DNA of 64,000 bases from Corynebacterium atrinae (GCF_030408455.1 NZ_CP046977.1:2232001-2296000); one strand, 5' to 3'; positions 1 through 7,837 are shown, counted from the stretch's first letter. A program made the numbers and translations. The notes: generated by a model from the sequence alone, not told the origin.

Positions 1-560
1 GCCGCGTTATCCAGCACCGTTCGTCCCTCCGCCAGGACGGCAGCGGTCAAGATGTTTTCGGTAGCACCCACCGAGGGGAAGTCCAGGGCGATGTGCGCCC
101 CGCGTAGCTGGTCCACTTCCGCTACGACAGCACCGTGGGAGATGCGCGTGGTCGCGCCCAGCTTTTCCAACCCGGATTGGTGCATGTCGAGGGGGCGGGA
201 GCCGATGGCGTCACCACCTGGCAGGGCAACGACGGCGCGACCGCAGCGGGCGGTGAGGGGGCCGAGGACACAGACAGAGGCGCGGAACTGGCGGACCGCA
301 TCAAAGTCGGCGTCGGGAGTCAAGTGCGCGGGAGTGGTGATGTGGACGACGTCCGCATCGATGGACACCGTGCAACCGAGACCTTCAAGGACATCCTTCA
401 TCAGCGGGACGTCGAGAATTTCTGGACAATTTGTCAACGTTGAGGTGCCCTCGGCGAGCAGTGCCGCCGCCATGAGTTTGAGCACGCTATTCTTCGCGCC
501 GCTGACTTTTACAGCGCCCTGCAGGCGGGCGCCTCCGCTGACTAGAAATCGTTCCTTCAC
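1..560 (-). CDS. murA: UDP-N-acetylglucosamine 1-carboxyvinyltransferase (MurA), C-terminus beyond window
   Basis: Transfers enolpyruvate from PEP to UDP-GlcNAc, the first committed cytoplasmic step of peptidoglycan synthesis. The visible 186 N-terminal residues begin [15 protein letters not shown] and include the substrate-binding GAKNS motif (Lys23-Asn24) and the active-site loop. That loop reads [15 protein letters not shown], with Asp117 where most bacteria have the catalytic Cys; this is the mycobacterial arrangement linked to intrinsic fosfomycin resistance. The GTG at 558-560 is chosen because it matches the usual MurA N-terminus; another in-frame GTG lies eight codons upstream. The gene follows ramA on the same strand after 29 bp. 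It is cut by the window edge, not truncated. Confidence 0.95.
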   Translation of the reverse strand, partial: MKERFLVSGGARLQGAVKVSGAKNSVLKLMAAALLAEGTSTLTNCPEILDVPLMKDVLEGLGCTVSIDADVVHITTPAHLTPDADFDAVRQFRASVCVLGPLTARCGRAVVALPGGDAIGSRPLDMHQSGLEKLGATTRISHGAVVAEVDQLRGAHIALDFPSVGATENILTAAVLAEGRTVLDNA

Positions 561-589
561 GATTTCCGAGCGTAGCCGAGACACAAGAG

Positions 590-1432
590 TTAAGGCAGTG
601 CCCCAATGCGGCGGGCGGCGTTGACTGCCTCGTAACGGGTGTGTGCGCCCAGTTTGCGCATGACGGAGCGGAGGTAAGACTTGACGGTTTCGGCACCGAT
701 GCCCATTTCCTCGGCTGCCTCGACGTTGGTGTGCCCCAGGGCCACGCAAGAGAGGACGTCTAGTTCGCGGGCAGAGAGCTTGGTGGATTGCTTGACGCGG
801 ACGGGGCTAACCATTTGGTCGCAGAGCTGCTCCAGCTCGCGGCGCAGCAAGTCGTCCTCGACGCGATTGGCCAGCATCCGCAGTTTGGAATGGGTGGAGC
901 GAACCTGCTCCCATTCGGCGCCATTCATGACGCGACCGGCCTTGGAGGAGCCAACCTTGCCGCCCTCGAAGCGTCGTAAAGCGGAGTTCACCGCCAGCTC
1001 CTGCTCGAGGGTCCGGGCGGTCATCGTGACCTCCTCTATAACCTTGTCGCCGAGTCGGACGGGCGAGTGGACGCCGACGTAGAGGACGCCGCGGATTTCC
1101 CGCTTGACGATCACCGGCACCGCCACTATCGAATGCAGCCCTTCATCCTGGATGGCGCGGTCATTCTCGTGGGAGATGATGTTGGCGCGCGTGTAATCGG
1201 AGACACCCACGGGCCGACGGGTACTGACGACACGGCCGCCGACGCCCGTGCCGGAATCAATGATGAGATTCTGCAGGGCCGGGGTACGCAGTCCCACCCA
1301 GTGGGTGATCTGCAGGCGGTTATCCGGCAACAGCGAGGCGTACATGGTCACCGGAATCCCGGTGGCTGTTTTCAGAGACGTGAGCGCTGCGCGGACCGCT
1401 TCGTCGTCATCTTTGAGTCGCTGTGCATCCAT
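590..1432 (-). CDS. ramA: LuxR-family acetate metabolism regulator RamA
   Basis: In corynebacteria RamA is a global activator of acetate and carbon metabolism genes and represses its own gene. The 280-residue protein has a GAF-like sensory half (about residues 10-150, including [11 protein letters not shown] and [14 protein letters not shown]) and a C-terminal LuxR helix-turn-helix (about 217-280, starting [11 protein letters not shown]). The start at 1432 (MDAQRLKDD) has an AGAAGGG ribosome site and matches the known RamA length of about 282; an in-frame extension to 1579 lacks family support. It diverges from cysK, as in C. glutamicum. A perfect TATAAT -10 and a leader palindrome lie upstream. 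Its regulon probably includes cat at 12.4 kb (inference). Confidence 0.95.
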   Translation of the reverse strand: MDAQRLKDDDEAVRAALTSLKTATGIPVTMYASLLPDNRLQITHWVGLRTPALQNLIIDSGTGVGGRVVSTRRPVGVSDYTRANIISHENDRAIQDEGLHSIVAVPVIVKREIRGVLYVGVHSPVRLGDKVIEEVTMTARTLEQELAVNSALRRFEGGKVGSSKAGRVMNGAEWEQVRSTHSKLRMLANRVEDDLLRRELEQLCDQMVSPVRVKQSTKLSARELDVLSCVALGHTNVEAAEEMGIGAETVKSYLRSVMRKLGAHTRYEAVNAARRIGALP

Positions 1433-1463
1433 GGGGTTACCCTTCTGCGGGGACACCCGTCTA

Positions 1464-1482
1464 GGTGTACCCGGGGTATACC
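1464..1482. promoter_or_regulatory. 19-bp near-perfect palindrome in the ramA leader, candidate RamA operator
   Basis: GGTGTACCCGGGGTATACC is a 9-1-9 inverted repeat with one mismatched pair, centred at 1473. It lies between the ramA -10 and start codon, about 25-45 nt into the predicted transcript. Its ACCCCG core (minus strand) fits the loose C-rich motifs reported for RamA, and RamA is known to repress itself, so an autoregulatory operator is the simplest reading. cysK on the other side could also be affected. Binding is inferred. Confidence 0.5.
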
Positions 1483-1513
1483 TGACGGTGGCCACTTTCT
1501 GCTTCAATTGGGC

Positions 1514-1519
1514 ATTATA
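1514..1519 (-). promoter_or_regulatory. ramA -10 box (TATAAT)
   Basis: Reading the minus strand, a perfect TATAAT lies 82 nt before the ramA ATG, predicting a 5' leader of about 75 nt. No good -35 is visible at 17 nt (ATAAAT), which is common in corynebacteria. The rest of the 318-bp divergent gap (1433-1750) holds the palindrome at 1464-1482 and a possible cysK -10 (TACAGT, 1691-1696). Imperfect GTCTA half-sites at 1652-1680 recall, but do not match, the McbR box. Confidence 0.55.
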
Positions 1520-1750
1520 GCGCCGCAGCGGGGGTAATTTATAATCACGCGGCCCAAGAGAGCGCCGATGAATGGACATTTTGAGTTACACGGGGCAGGG
1601 GTGCGAAGACCCGAGTGCCTTTCACCCCCGCTAGCCCGCCAAAACCATCCGGTCTAAACACAACATACCGTCCTGTCTAGTTCGATGGTGTACAGTCGTG
1701 GTACAGACCGAGTTCACTGCACGATCAATGCACCCAAGGAGCTATTCATC

Positions 1751-2683
1751 ATGGCCATCTACAACAACATCCTCGAGACAATCGGCAACACCCCCCTCGT
1801 CCGCCTCAACGGCATCACCGAAGGCCTCGGCGCCACCGTTCTAGCCAAGGTCGAGTTTTTCAACCCCGCCAATTCCGTCAAGGACCGCATTGGTAAAGCG
1901 ATTATCGACGCCGCCGAGGCCGACGGTTCCCTCCGCCCCGGCGGCACTATCATCGAGGCCACCTCCGGCAACACCGGCATCGCCCTCGCCCTCGTCGGCG
2001 CGGCCCGCGGATACAAGGTCATCCTCACCATGCCGGAGACGATGTCCGTCGAGCGCCGCGTCATGCTCCGCGCCTACGGCGCCGAGATCGTCCTCACCCC
2101 GGGTGCCGCCGGCATGCAGGGCGCCGTTGACAAGGCCAACGAGATCGCTGCAAGCGAGGACAACGCCATCCTGGCCCGCCAGTTCGCCAACCAGGCCAAC
2201 CTGCAGGTCCACCGCGACACCACCGCAGAGGAGATCTGGGCCGACACTGAGGGCAATATCGATGCCTTCGTCGCTGGCGTTGGCACCGGCGGCACCGTCT
2301 CCGGCGTCGGCCAGGTGCTCAAGGAGCGCAAGCCAGACGTCACTATCTTCGCCGTCGAGCCGGAGGCTTCCCCGCTGCTCACCGCAGGCAAGGCCGCCCC
2401 CCACAAGATCCAGGGCCTGGGCGCCAACTTCATCCCAGAGATCCTGGATCGCAAGGTGATCGATGACGTCATCACCGTCTCCAACGAAGACGCCATCGCC
2501 ACCTCCCGCGAACTCGCCATCAAGGACGGCATCCTCGGCGGCATCTCCGCCGGGGCCAACGTCAAGGCCGCCCTCGAAGTCGCCGCGCGCCCCGAGTTCG
2601 CCGGCAAGACCATCGTCGTGGTCATCCCCGACTTCGGCGAGCGCTACGTCTCCACCGTCCTCTACGAGGACATCCGCGACTAA
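1751..2683 (+). CDS. cysK: Cysteine synthase A (O-acetylserine sulfhydrylase)
   Basis: PLP enzyme that makes cysteine from O-acetylserine and sulfide in the cytosol. The 310-residue protein has the PLP lysine in NSVKDRIG (Lys44), the substrate loop TSGNTG (71-76), the glycine-rich phosphate loop GTGGT and a C-terminal [11 protein letters not shown] 1751 follows a strong AAGGAG site (1736-1741); this start gives the canonical [20 protein letters not shown] opening. cysE follows 85 bp downstream, so both steps from serine to cysteine are encoded together. In C. glutamicum cysK is under McbR; only weak half-sites are visible here. Confidence 0.97.
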   Translation: MAIYNNILETIGNTPLVRLNGITEGLGATVLAKVEFFNPANSVKDRIGKAIIDAAEADGSLRPGGTIIEATSGNTGIALALVGAARGYKVILTMPETMSVERRVMLRAYGAEIVLTPGAAGMQGAVDKANEIAASEDNAILARQFANQANLQVHRDTTAEEIWADTEGNIDAFVAGVGTGGTVSGVGQVLKERKPDVTIFAVEPEASPLLTAGKAAPHKIQGLGANFIPEILDRKVIDDVITVSNEDAIATSRELAIKDGILGGISAGANVKAALEVAARPEFAGKTIVVVIPDFGERYVSTVLYEDIRD

Positions 2684-2768
2684 TATTCGCTTATCGACGC
2701 CCGCCCCTCCCGCAGCTTTATCTTTCAGCTGCTGGATAGGGCGGGTTTCGCTGTTACACTCTGTACCC

Positions 2769-3335
2769 ATGTACAGCCTTGTGAAGAGAATCCGCGAAGA
2801 CTTGCAAAACGCCCGCGAACACGACCCTGCGGCTCGCGGCGACTTAGAGAATGCGCTCGTCTACTCAGGCTTGCACGCCATTTGGGCGCACCGCGTCGCA
2901 CACTGGCTGTGGCAGCGAGGCCTGCGGGGCCCCGCGCGAATCCTCGCGCAGCTTAATCGCTTCTTCACCGGCATCGAGATTCACCCCGGCGCCACCATCG
3001 GACGCCGCTTCTTCATCGACCACGGCATGGGCATCGTCATCGGCGAGACCACCGAGATCGGCGACGGCGTCATGCTCTACCACGGCGTCACCCTGGGTGG
3101 ACAGGTGCTGACCCAGACCAAGCGTCATCCCACCATCGAAGACAACGTCACCATCGGCGCAGGCGCCAAAGTCCTTGGCCCCATCACCATCGGCACCGGC
3201 TCCGCCGTCGGCGCCAACGCCGTAGTAACCAAGGACGTCCCGCGCGACCACGTCGCAACCGGCATCCCGGCCCAAAACCGCCCCCGGGCCAAAGCCGAGA
3301 AGATTAAGCTCGTCGACCCGGATTACTTCCTGTAA
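2769..3335 (+). CDS. cysE: Serine O-acetyltransferase
   Basis: Acetylates serine with acetyl-CoA to supply the CysK substrate. The 188-residue protein is of the short SAT type: an alpha-helical N-terminus followed by a left-handed beta-helix of hexapeptide repeats (about 65-165), with the active-site segment [16 protein letters not shown]. Typical end residues PDYFL are present. The ATG at 2769 has no ribosome site but sits 8 nt after a TACACT -10 (2755-2760), so a separate, probably leaderless transcript is likely in addition to read-through from cysK. The stop lies 5 bp from the convergent small acetyltransferase gene. Confidence 0.96.
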   Translation: MYSLVKRIREDLQNAREHDPAARGDLENALVYSGLHAIWAHRVAHWLWQRGLRGPARILAQLNRFFTGIEIHPGATIGRRFFIDHGMGIVIGETTEIGDGVMLYHGVTLGGQVLTQTKRHPTIEDNVTIGAGAKVLGPITIGTGSAVGANAVVTKDVPRDHVATGIPAQNRPRAKAEKIKLVDPDYFL

Positions 3336-3340
3336 CGCTT

Positions 3341-3631
3341 TTAGGCGACTAGATCCCGGTAGTCCTCATGCTTGGCGATGAAGTGTTGCACTGCCGAGCA
3401 GGACGGACGCACGGTACCGCCCGCCGCGCGGACGTCGTCAAGCGCGGCCTTAATCAAAGGGGCAGACAGACCGCGACCGCGGAACGCCTGATCCACGACG
3501 GTGTGATTGAAATCTAGGACGCCGCCTGAAAGGGGAACGTAGGCTGCATAGCCCGCCTCGCGGCCATCAACCTTGATTTCGTATCGATGCTTCGCTTCGT
3601 TGTGCTCAATTGAGTGCTGCGTGTCAGACAT
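3341..3631 (-). CDS. Small YjdJ-type GNAT acetyltransferase
   Basis: A 96-residue single-domain GNAT-like protein. It contains the acetyl-CoA binding signature QAFRGRGLSAPLIKAALDDVR (about 48-69) and the C-terminal HPSC-like segment VRPSCSAVQHFIAKH typical of this short family (COG2388). The substrate is unknown. It is the expected neighbour of cysE in corynebacteria. It converges with cysE, 5 bp apart. The start ATG at 3631 gives MSDTQHSIEHNEAKHRYEI, matching the family. Confidence 0.85.
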   Translation of the reverse strand: MSDTQHSIEHNEAKHRYEIKVDGREAGYAAYVPLSGGVLDFNHTVVDQAFRGRGLSAPLIKAALDDVRAAGGTVRPSCSAVQHFIAKHEDYRDLVA

Positions 3632-3725
3632 GTCCTTGGCTCCTTGTCAAAAGTTTCTAGGTTCAAACGACAAGTATGCCTTGATATCTAGATTCTGGAC
3701 ACCCATTGATTCTCAGCATGCACAA

Positions 3726-3756
3726 ACCCCCTGCCGAGAAACCTCGAACAGGGGGT
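3726..3756 (-). terminator. Hairpin terminator downstream of tRNA-Phe
   Basis: ACCCCCTG (3726-3733) pairs perfectly with CAGGGGGT (3749-3756), and an inner CGAG/CTCG stem extends it. On the minus strand it is followed by TTTG. It lies just after the 3' end of tRNA-Phe and probably ends the tRNA-Asp/tRNA-Phe transcript. Confidence 0.7.
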
Positions 3757-3761
3757 AATTG

Positions 3762-3834
3762 TGGCCAGAGCCAGGATCGAACTGGCGACCTTCCACTTTT
3801 CAGGCGGACGCTCTACCGACTGAGCTATCTGGCC
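3762..3834 (-). tRNA. tRNA-Phe (GAA)
   Basis: 73 nt, acceptor GGCCAGA pairing with TCTGGCC, discriminator A. D-arm GCTC/GAGC, anticodon stem TCCGC/GTGGA around loop CTGAAAA (anticodon GAA), T-arm GCCAG/CTGGC. CCA is not encoded. It is the distal member of a minus-strand tRNA-Asp to tRNA-Phe group. Confidence 0.97.
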
Positions 3835-3864
3835 GGAAACGGCACTCCGTAGAGACCATTTCAG

Positions 3865-3938
3865 CGACCCTGACGGGACTTGAACCCGCGACCTCCGCCG
3901 TGACAGGGCGGCGCGCTAACCAACTGCGCCACAGGGCC
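3865..3938 (-). tRNA. tRNA-Asp (GTC), copy 1
   Basis: 74 nt, acceptor GGCCCTG/CAGGGTC with discriminator G. The anticodon stem CCGCC/GGCGG flanks loop CTGTCAC (anticodon GTC), and the T-loop is TTCAAGT. It lies 30 nt upstream of tRNA-Phe on the same strand. The sequence is identical to the copy at 4557-4630, including a few flanking bases. Confidence 0.97.
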
Positions 3939-4183
3939 TTATTAACTTTTGTGCTTCTTGACACCCCTCGCGGGCTGCCCTGTTGCACGAGAATTCACTT
4001 TACACAGAGTTGGAATGTTCCCACAAATCTGCAGTTCACACCGCTTTTCGGTGGGCCCCCGGCCCCTGCCGACCCTGATCCCGACTTTCTGATCGCGACC
4101 TGAACCACGCTGCGGCGCTTATATCCACGGATCGCCTTTGACCTTTTGCAGCCGACGGCCCCAAAAGTCGGAAGGACGCCTAA

Positions 4184-4207
4184 TCGCGACGCCCTGATCA
4201 CGACCGG
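4184..4207. repeat. Dispersed 24-bp repeat, copy A
   Basis: This 24-mer beginning TCGCGACGCCCTGATC matches 62877-62900 at 22 of 24 positions. An 11-bp piece (CTGATCGCGAC) also occurs at 4089-4099. Both full copies lie within 200 bp of a long inverted repeat and beside tRNA genes. Confidence 0.65.
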
Positions 4208-4375
4208 AACACCGCGCAGTTCCCAAAACCCCCAGTTCATGCTCCGCGAACAGTCCAATTCGTCGAGATCACGATGGATGTATGCCGCACCAGAGCAATT
4301 TTTTCCCCGTTTAGCAGCGGTGTCCTGCGACGACGCCGAAATCCAGACACACATTTTGCTACTTAACCCGACGGC

Positions 4376-4461
4376 GCAAAAGTGCGATATGACTTCACCC
4401 ATTAATCGAGTTACCGAATGTCCCCACTCGATTAATCGGTCAAGTCGAATTGCACTTTTGC
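4376..4461. repeat. Large imperfect inverted repeat (36-nt arms, 14-nt loop)
   Basis: Left arm 4376-4411 and right arm 4426-4461 pair at 30 of 36 positions. The outer 10 bp (GCAAAAGTGC / GCACTTTTGC) and inner 11 bp (ATTAATCGAGT / ACTCGATTAAT) are perfect. No T-run follows either side, so it does not look like a terminator. It could be a MITE-like element, a structured RNA or a double operator. Confidence 0.7.
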
Positions 4462-4507
4462 ACCTACCGCTCATGGCTCGATCGACACCCCCAACCCCTA
4501 GCACGAC

Positions 4508-4547
4508 AGAAGCGCCGGCTCTGGATTTCTCCGGAACCGGCGCTTCT
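4508..4547 (-). terminator. Hairpin terminator after tRNA-Asp copy 2
   Basis: AGAAGCGCCGG (4508-4518) pairs with CCGGCGCTTCT (4537-4547) and can extend inward through mismatches. It sits 10 nt beyond the 3' end of the second tRNA-Asp on the minus strand and likely ends the tRNA-Glu/tRNA-Asp transcript. Confidence 0.65.
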
Positions 4548-4556
4548 CTGCTTCTG

Positions 4557-4630
4557 CGACCCTGACGGGACTTGAACCCGCGACCTCCGCCGTGACAGGG
4601 CGGCGCGCTAACCAACTGCGCCACAGGGCC
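4557..4630 (-). tRNA. tRNA-Asp (GTC), copy 2
   Basis: Identical over all 74 nt to 3865-3938, with acceptor GGCCCTG/CAGGGTC and anticodon GTC. The identity extends 1-2 nt beyond the gene on each side. tRNA-Glu lies 23 nt upstream on the same strand. Confidence 0.97.
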
Positions 4631-4653
4631 TTGAAACATGAGGTTAAACCTCG

Positions 4654-4726
<73 letters not shown>

Positions 4727-4819
4727 CTGCCAATTTTGGCTGCCTTTGAACAATACTTGATGCTTAGTGAAGAACAAAACGTGCAGCATGTGCCCGGGAA
4801 ACGCTAGTGTGAAGTCATT

Positions 4820-5155
4820 ATGAGCGACACCTTGAATGACGATAACGTGACGTGCTCGTGCCACGAGCCCAACATTCACGGTTACAACGAGAATAAGGCG
4901 AAGTATCTTGCCCGTCTGAAGCGCATCGAAGGCCAGGCCCGGGGCATCCACCGGATGATTGATGAGGATCAATACTGCATCGATATCCTCACTCAAGTCT
5001 CGGCGGTGACGTCAGCACTGGAAAATGTGGCTTTAGCCCTGTTGCAGGATCACATCAAGCACTGCGTGACTGGCGCGGCGCAGGAGAGTGGAGAGGCCGC
5101 GGACCTCAAGATTGAGGAGGCCATGAAGGCCATCCAGAAGCTGGTGAAGTCCTAG
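4820..5155 (+). CDS. csoR: CsoR/FrmR-family metal-sensing repressor
   Basis: A 111-residue all-helical DNA-binding sensor. The copper-sensing fingerprint is present: Cys53 (QYCIDIL), His78 and Cys82 (DHIKHC), spaced as in CsoR. An extra N-terminal CSCHEPNIH stretch (Cys12, Cys14) may bind metal. Such proteins repress export genes until Cu(I) binds. A TAGTGT box (4805-4810) ends 9 nt before the ATG. The neighbours, a DCC oxidoreductase and a CDF transporter with cysteine pairs, fit a metal-homeostasis group, but no copper ATPase is next to it, so the regulated target is uncertain. Confidence 0.85.
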   Translation: MSDTLNDDNVTCSCHEPNIHGYNENKAKYLARLKRIEGQARGIHRMIDEDQYCIDILTQVSAVTSALENVALALLQDHIKHCVTGAAQESGEAADLKIEEAMKAIQKLVKS

Positions 5156-5479
5156 CTAGTTGATGGCGCATGCGGGCGCGCCCACTAGGCGCGAGAGGCG
5201 ATGCCGCTGGCTCGCGATGAGCCGGTAGATGGCCCCGAGGGGCCGGTCGAGCACGTTGGCATTCACAAGCTTGCCGACGCCCCGCAGCACCCGCCCCTCC
5301 GCCCCGTACGCGAGCGCTGCCCCGATAGCGTGATGCCCGAGCCAGTCTTGGCCGCCGTAGCGGAAGATGGCATGGTTGCGCAGGCTCGCTGGCCGAATGG
5401 TGATGCCCGGCGCGAGTCGCTGCAATTGGGTGGCACCGCGTTGGCAGAAGCCACAGTCGCGGTCGTAGAGGAACTCCAT
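5156..5479 (-). CDS. DCC-family thiol-disulfide oxidoreductase (DUF393)
   Basis: A 107-residue protein starting MEFLYDRDCGFC, the DxDCxxC motif (Cys9, Cys12) that defines DCC proteins, with a thioredoxin-like CxxC. A central YGGQDWLGHHAIG-type region and basic C-terminus are typical. The substrate is unknown. Its stop abuts the csoR stop (convergent), and it diverges from the CDF transporter gene with 35 bp between starts. Confidence 0.8.
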   Translation of the reverse strand: MEFLYDRDCGFCQRGATQLQRLAPGITIRPASLRNHAIFRYGGQDWLGHHAIGAALAYGAEGRVLRGVGKLVNANVLDRPLGAIYRLIASQRHRLSRLVGAPACAIN

Positions 5480-5514
5480 GAGCTTGATCTTAGGCGGCGT
5501 AGAGTCAGGTCATC

Positions 5515-6192
5515 ATGAGCACGTCAGTACTGACCACAGAGCGCACGCACCTGCTGCGGCGGCGGATCCGCATCGTTGTTGCCATCACGATCACCTGGAA
5601 CGTGGTCGAGGCCGTCGTCGCCCTCCTCGCGGGTGGGGCGGCTTCCTCCCCCGCTCTCATCGGTTTCGGGCTGGATTCCGTGGTCGAAGTCCTGTCTGCC
5701 GCGGCGGTCGCTTGGCAGTTCGCCTCGCCGGAGCCGGAGAGGCGCGAGAAGGCCGCCCTGCGGTTGATCGCTGTGTCATTCTTCGGCCTCGCCGCCTACG
5801 TCACTATCGACGCCCTCCTATCCCTCACCGGCCTGCGCCAGCCCGAGCATTCCACGGTGGGGATCGTCCTAGCCGCGCTCAGCCTGGCCGTCATGCCTTT
5901 CCTCAGTTGGATCGAGCGGCGCACCGGTCGCGAGCTTGGCTCCGCTTCCGCCATTGCCGATTCCAAGCAGACCCTAATCTGCAGCTACCTCTCGGCAGCC
6001 CTCTTGGTGGGCCTGCTTTTGAACAGCCTCTTCGGCTGGACGTGGGCCGATCCCCTCGCGGCCCTCGTCATCGCTGCCTTTGCCATCCGCGAGGGCAGGG
6101 AGGCGTGGCAGGGCGACGCCTGTTGTGCCACGCCAGTCGGGTCACTCACTGGCGAGCGTCACGATTGCTGCGCTGAGGACGCACCAAGGTAA
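5515..6192 (+). CDS. Cation diffusion facilitator family transporter
   Basis: A 225-residue membrane protein with about five or six predicted helices (WNVVEAVVALLAG, SPALIGFGLDSVVEVLSAAAVAW, FFGLAAYVTIDALLS, and LICSYLSAALLVGLLL). The polar helix motif GFGLDSVVEV and ADSKQT match CDF proteins that exchange divalent metal for protons. The C-terminal tail has two Cys pairs (DACCAT and HDCCAED), likely metal ligands. It is shorter than classic CDF exporters (about 300 residues) and lacks the full cytoplasmic domain. Metal specificity is unknown; proximity to csoR hints at thiophilic metals. A TAGAGT box lies 9 nt before the ATG. Confidence 0.8.
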   Translation: MSTSVLTTERTHLLRRRIRIVVAITITWNVVEAVVALLAGGAASSPALIGFGLDSVVEVLSAAAVAWQFASPEPERREKAALRLIAVSFFGLAAYVTIDALLSLTGLRQPEHSTVGIVLAALSLAVMPFLSWIERRTGRELGSASAIADSKQTLICSYLSAALLVGLLLNSLFGWTWADPLAALVIAAFAIREGREAWQGDACCATPVGSLTGERHDCCAEDAPR

Positions 6193-6298
6193 TCAGGAGC
6201 ATCGGCTCAAGTTCCTCCCCGGCATCGCAGTCTCGCGGACGCTAGTAGTCACCGGGCCTTAGTGGCTCTTTCGCCTGAAGTGGCTGATAATGGGCGGC

Positions 6299-6430
6299 AT
6301 GGGACTACCCGAAGCCTGGTGTAAGGCACAAGCGCCGTGGGCGCTCTATAGGCGAGACCGGACCTCGAAGTTTCACGCCACTGAAACTCGTCTGGCACCC
6401 ACACCTTCCGTGGACGCTACCCTTCAGTAG
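6299..6430 (+). CDS. Possible leaderless 43-residue protein, unknown
   Basis: A 44-codon frame starting MGLPEAWCKAQAPWALYRR and ending at TAG. A good -10 (GATAAT, 6286-6291) sits exactly 7 nt before the ATG, the spacing seen for leaderless genes elsewhere in this window. No -35 or homologue is recognised. An inverted repeat AGTTTC/GAAACT lies inside it, so the region could instead be leader or regulatory DNA for the next gene. Confidence 0.3.
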   Translation: MGLPEAWCKAQAPWALYRRDRTSKFHATETRLAPTPSVDATLQ

Positions 6431-6468
6431 CTCAGTTTCGGGTGAAGATCTGGAGGGAGTTGGAATCA

Positions 6469-6846
6469 GTGGACGACAGAATCCAGCGGCAAGCAGCGGC
6501 ACGGGCCGGTGAACTACCCGGTGCTTACCTCGATCACCCCTTCGGACCGGACTGGGATGTCTTCAAGGTCCGAGAAAAGGTTTTTATGCTGCAGACGAAG
6601 CTCCACGGGAAGCCCCTCGTAACCCTCAAGGCTGACCCGAGTGTGAGCCAATTGCTCCGAAGCAGCCACCAGAGCATCACGCCGGGCTATCACATGAACA
6701 AGAAGCACTGGATCACGCTGCACCCCGGCGGTGATCTCGACCGGCAGTTCGTCGAAGACCTCGTCACCGAGTCTTATTTGCTCGTGATTGAACGCAACCT
6801 GCCCAAGTCGAGGTGGCCGGTCGACCCGGCCACTTTTGGCAGGTAA
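6469..6846 (+). CDS. MmcQ/YjbR-family protein (DUF419)
   Basis: A 125-residue protein of the MmcQ/YjbR fold, which has a CyaY-like alpha/beta structure and is often annotated as DNA-binding with little direct evidence. Typical features are the early PFGPDWDVFKVREKVF segment, LVTLKADP, the basic GYHMNKKHWITL strand and a final ESYLLV helix. GTG 6469 is preferred over GTG 6442 because GGAGGGAG (6452-6459) precedes it by 9 nt and the length then fits the family. A 276-bp gap upstream contains only the possible small ORF. Confidence 0.8.
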   Translation: MDDRIQRQAAARAGELPGAYLDHPFGPDWDVFKVREKVFMLQTKLHGKPLVTLKADPSVSQLLRSSHQSITPGYHMNKKHWITLHPGGDLDRQFVEDLVTESYLLVIERNLPKSRWPVDPATFGR

Positions 6847-6900
6847 CTAAGAATTGTCCAGCCCATTCCGGGCTAGCCTCACCGCTGTTAAGGTTTAGAC

Positions 6901-7575
6901 ATGAATGCCAACGACAGGCCCGAGATCATCCTCCCAAGCGGACGCCCGGCATCTTCCATCTTTGACGCTGACACCTTGGATGGCATGTGGCCGCACCTGC
7001 TCATCCCCCGCCCCACCGACTCCACTGCGTCGCTGCAGGCAAGCATGCTGGAACTGGCGTCAGCCGGGGTTATTCCAGTGCCCGATGAGGGGCCTGAAGT
7101 CTTCGGCGAACTTGCTGAGGCACTGTGGCAGGCTCGGCTCGCCCAGCAAAGCGAGTGGCCGGCTGAAGGCTGGCCCCTCGATCGCATCGCTGGCCGCCTT
7201 CGCGAACAGGGCATCGCAGCCGAGTGGGCGTTGCCCGTCAACAACGAAGCAGACGCCGTCGATGCCCTGGCACCCCATCGGGCAGCCGGGCTACGAGGTG
7301 CAGTCGTGATCTATGAGTCTCAAGCCGTTGAGCTAGCACTCCAACTGGGCGATGCAAGTGTCGTCACTGAAGCATTCGTGACACCCAAGCGCAAGGGTTT
7401 CTTCGGCAAACCGCAGTTCGACGTTCGCGAGTACCAAGCCAGCTGCGAGTTCATCTCGACACAGCTAGTCAACGCCGCCCGAGCTGAAGGAGTCGAAGCT
7501 AGCTGGGACGGGGACTGGGAACGCACTGTCGTGCTCCACAATGTGCAGTACATGGCGCGTTTGCCCCAGAACTAG
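6901..7575 (+). CDS. Conserved hypothetical protein, function unknown
   Basis: A 224-residue soluble protein. The last 100 residues contain charged, alternating strand/helix segments (VVIYESQAVELALQLGD, VREYQASCEFISTQLVNAARAEG, TVVLHNVQYMAR). The pattern is reminiscent of DUF6891-type proteins, but I cannot confirm that. No signal peptide or catalytic motif is seen. It lies 54 bp after the MmcQ gene on the same strand and ends before the variable defence region. Confidence 0.6.
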   Translation: MNANDRPEIILPSGRPASSIFDADTLDGMWPHLLIPRPTDSTASLQASMLELASAGVIPVPDEGPEVFGELAEALWQARLAQQSEWPAEGWPLDRIAGRLREQGIAAEWALPVNNEADAVDALAPHRAAGLRGAVVIYESQAVELALQLGDASVVTEAFVTPKRKGFFGKPQFDVREYQASCEFISTQLVNAARAEGVEASWDGDWERTVVLHNVQYMARLPQN

Positions 7576-7587
7576 CCAAACGCGGGT

Positions 7588-7791
7588 CTAATCAACGTCG
7601 TACTGGTAAGCCCTGGGGTTTCCCGAGTGTTTCGGTCCGCGGACGACGTGACCATTCGCGGCAAAGCCACGGGTACGAGCTCGATCTACCACGGAGGCAA
7701 AGGCTGCTTCGCGCGCCCGAAGACCGAGTCTCCCCGGAGCAGAGGTCGCAAGACTCGCTCGGGTCTCTAGGCTGTCACCCCGGACCAGCAC
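7588..7791 (-). pseudogene. Possible C-terminal gene remnant downstream of ietS
   Basis: A 67-codon minus-strand frame whose last 40 residues (ASVVDRARTRGFAANGHV...) look protein-like, but there is no ribosome site and the first part reads as low-complexity GC-rich sequence. It lies 46 bp beyond the subtilase stop on the same strand. It could be the tail of a decayed gene or a chance frame. The 262 bp between 7576 and 7837 hold nothing else visible. Confidence 0.25.
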
Positions 7792-7837
7792 CGCAGCTGA
7801 CTTCTCTGCAACGGGACGCTCTCGCTGGGCGCGAGCG

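Larger units (their letters stand above)
3939..4556. other. 618-bp non-coding spacer between two identical tRNA-Asp genes
   Basis: No convincing gene in either strand. The open frames here are antisense to tRNA arms or run through repeats. The spacer holds CTGATCGCGAC (4089-4099), a 24-bp repeat at 4184-4207 that recurs at 62877, the 86-bp imperfect inverted repeat at 4376-4461 and a terminator hairpin at 4508-4547. It is more AT-rich in places than its neighbours, which suggests imported or decayed sequence between duplicated tRNA genes. Confidence 0.6.

Noticed and set aside
1651-1680. McbR-like box upstream of cysK
   Set aside because: Only partial GTCTA half-sites are present and the TAGAC-N6-GTCTA spacing is not met.
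3759-4103. A plus-strand frame of 114 codons reading MWPEPGSNWRPSTFQ
   Set aside because: It is the classic false protein produced by translating the antisense of tRNA T-arms and anticodon arms (tRNA-Phe and tRNA-Asp).
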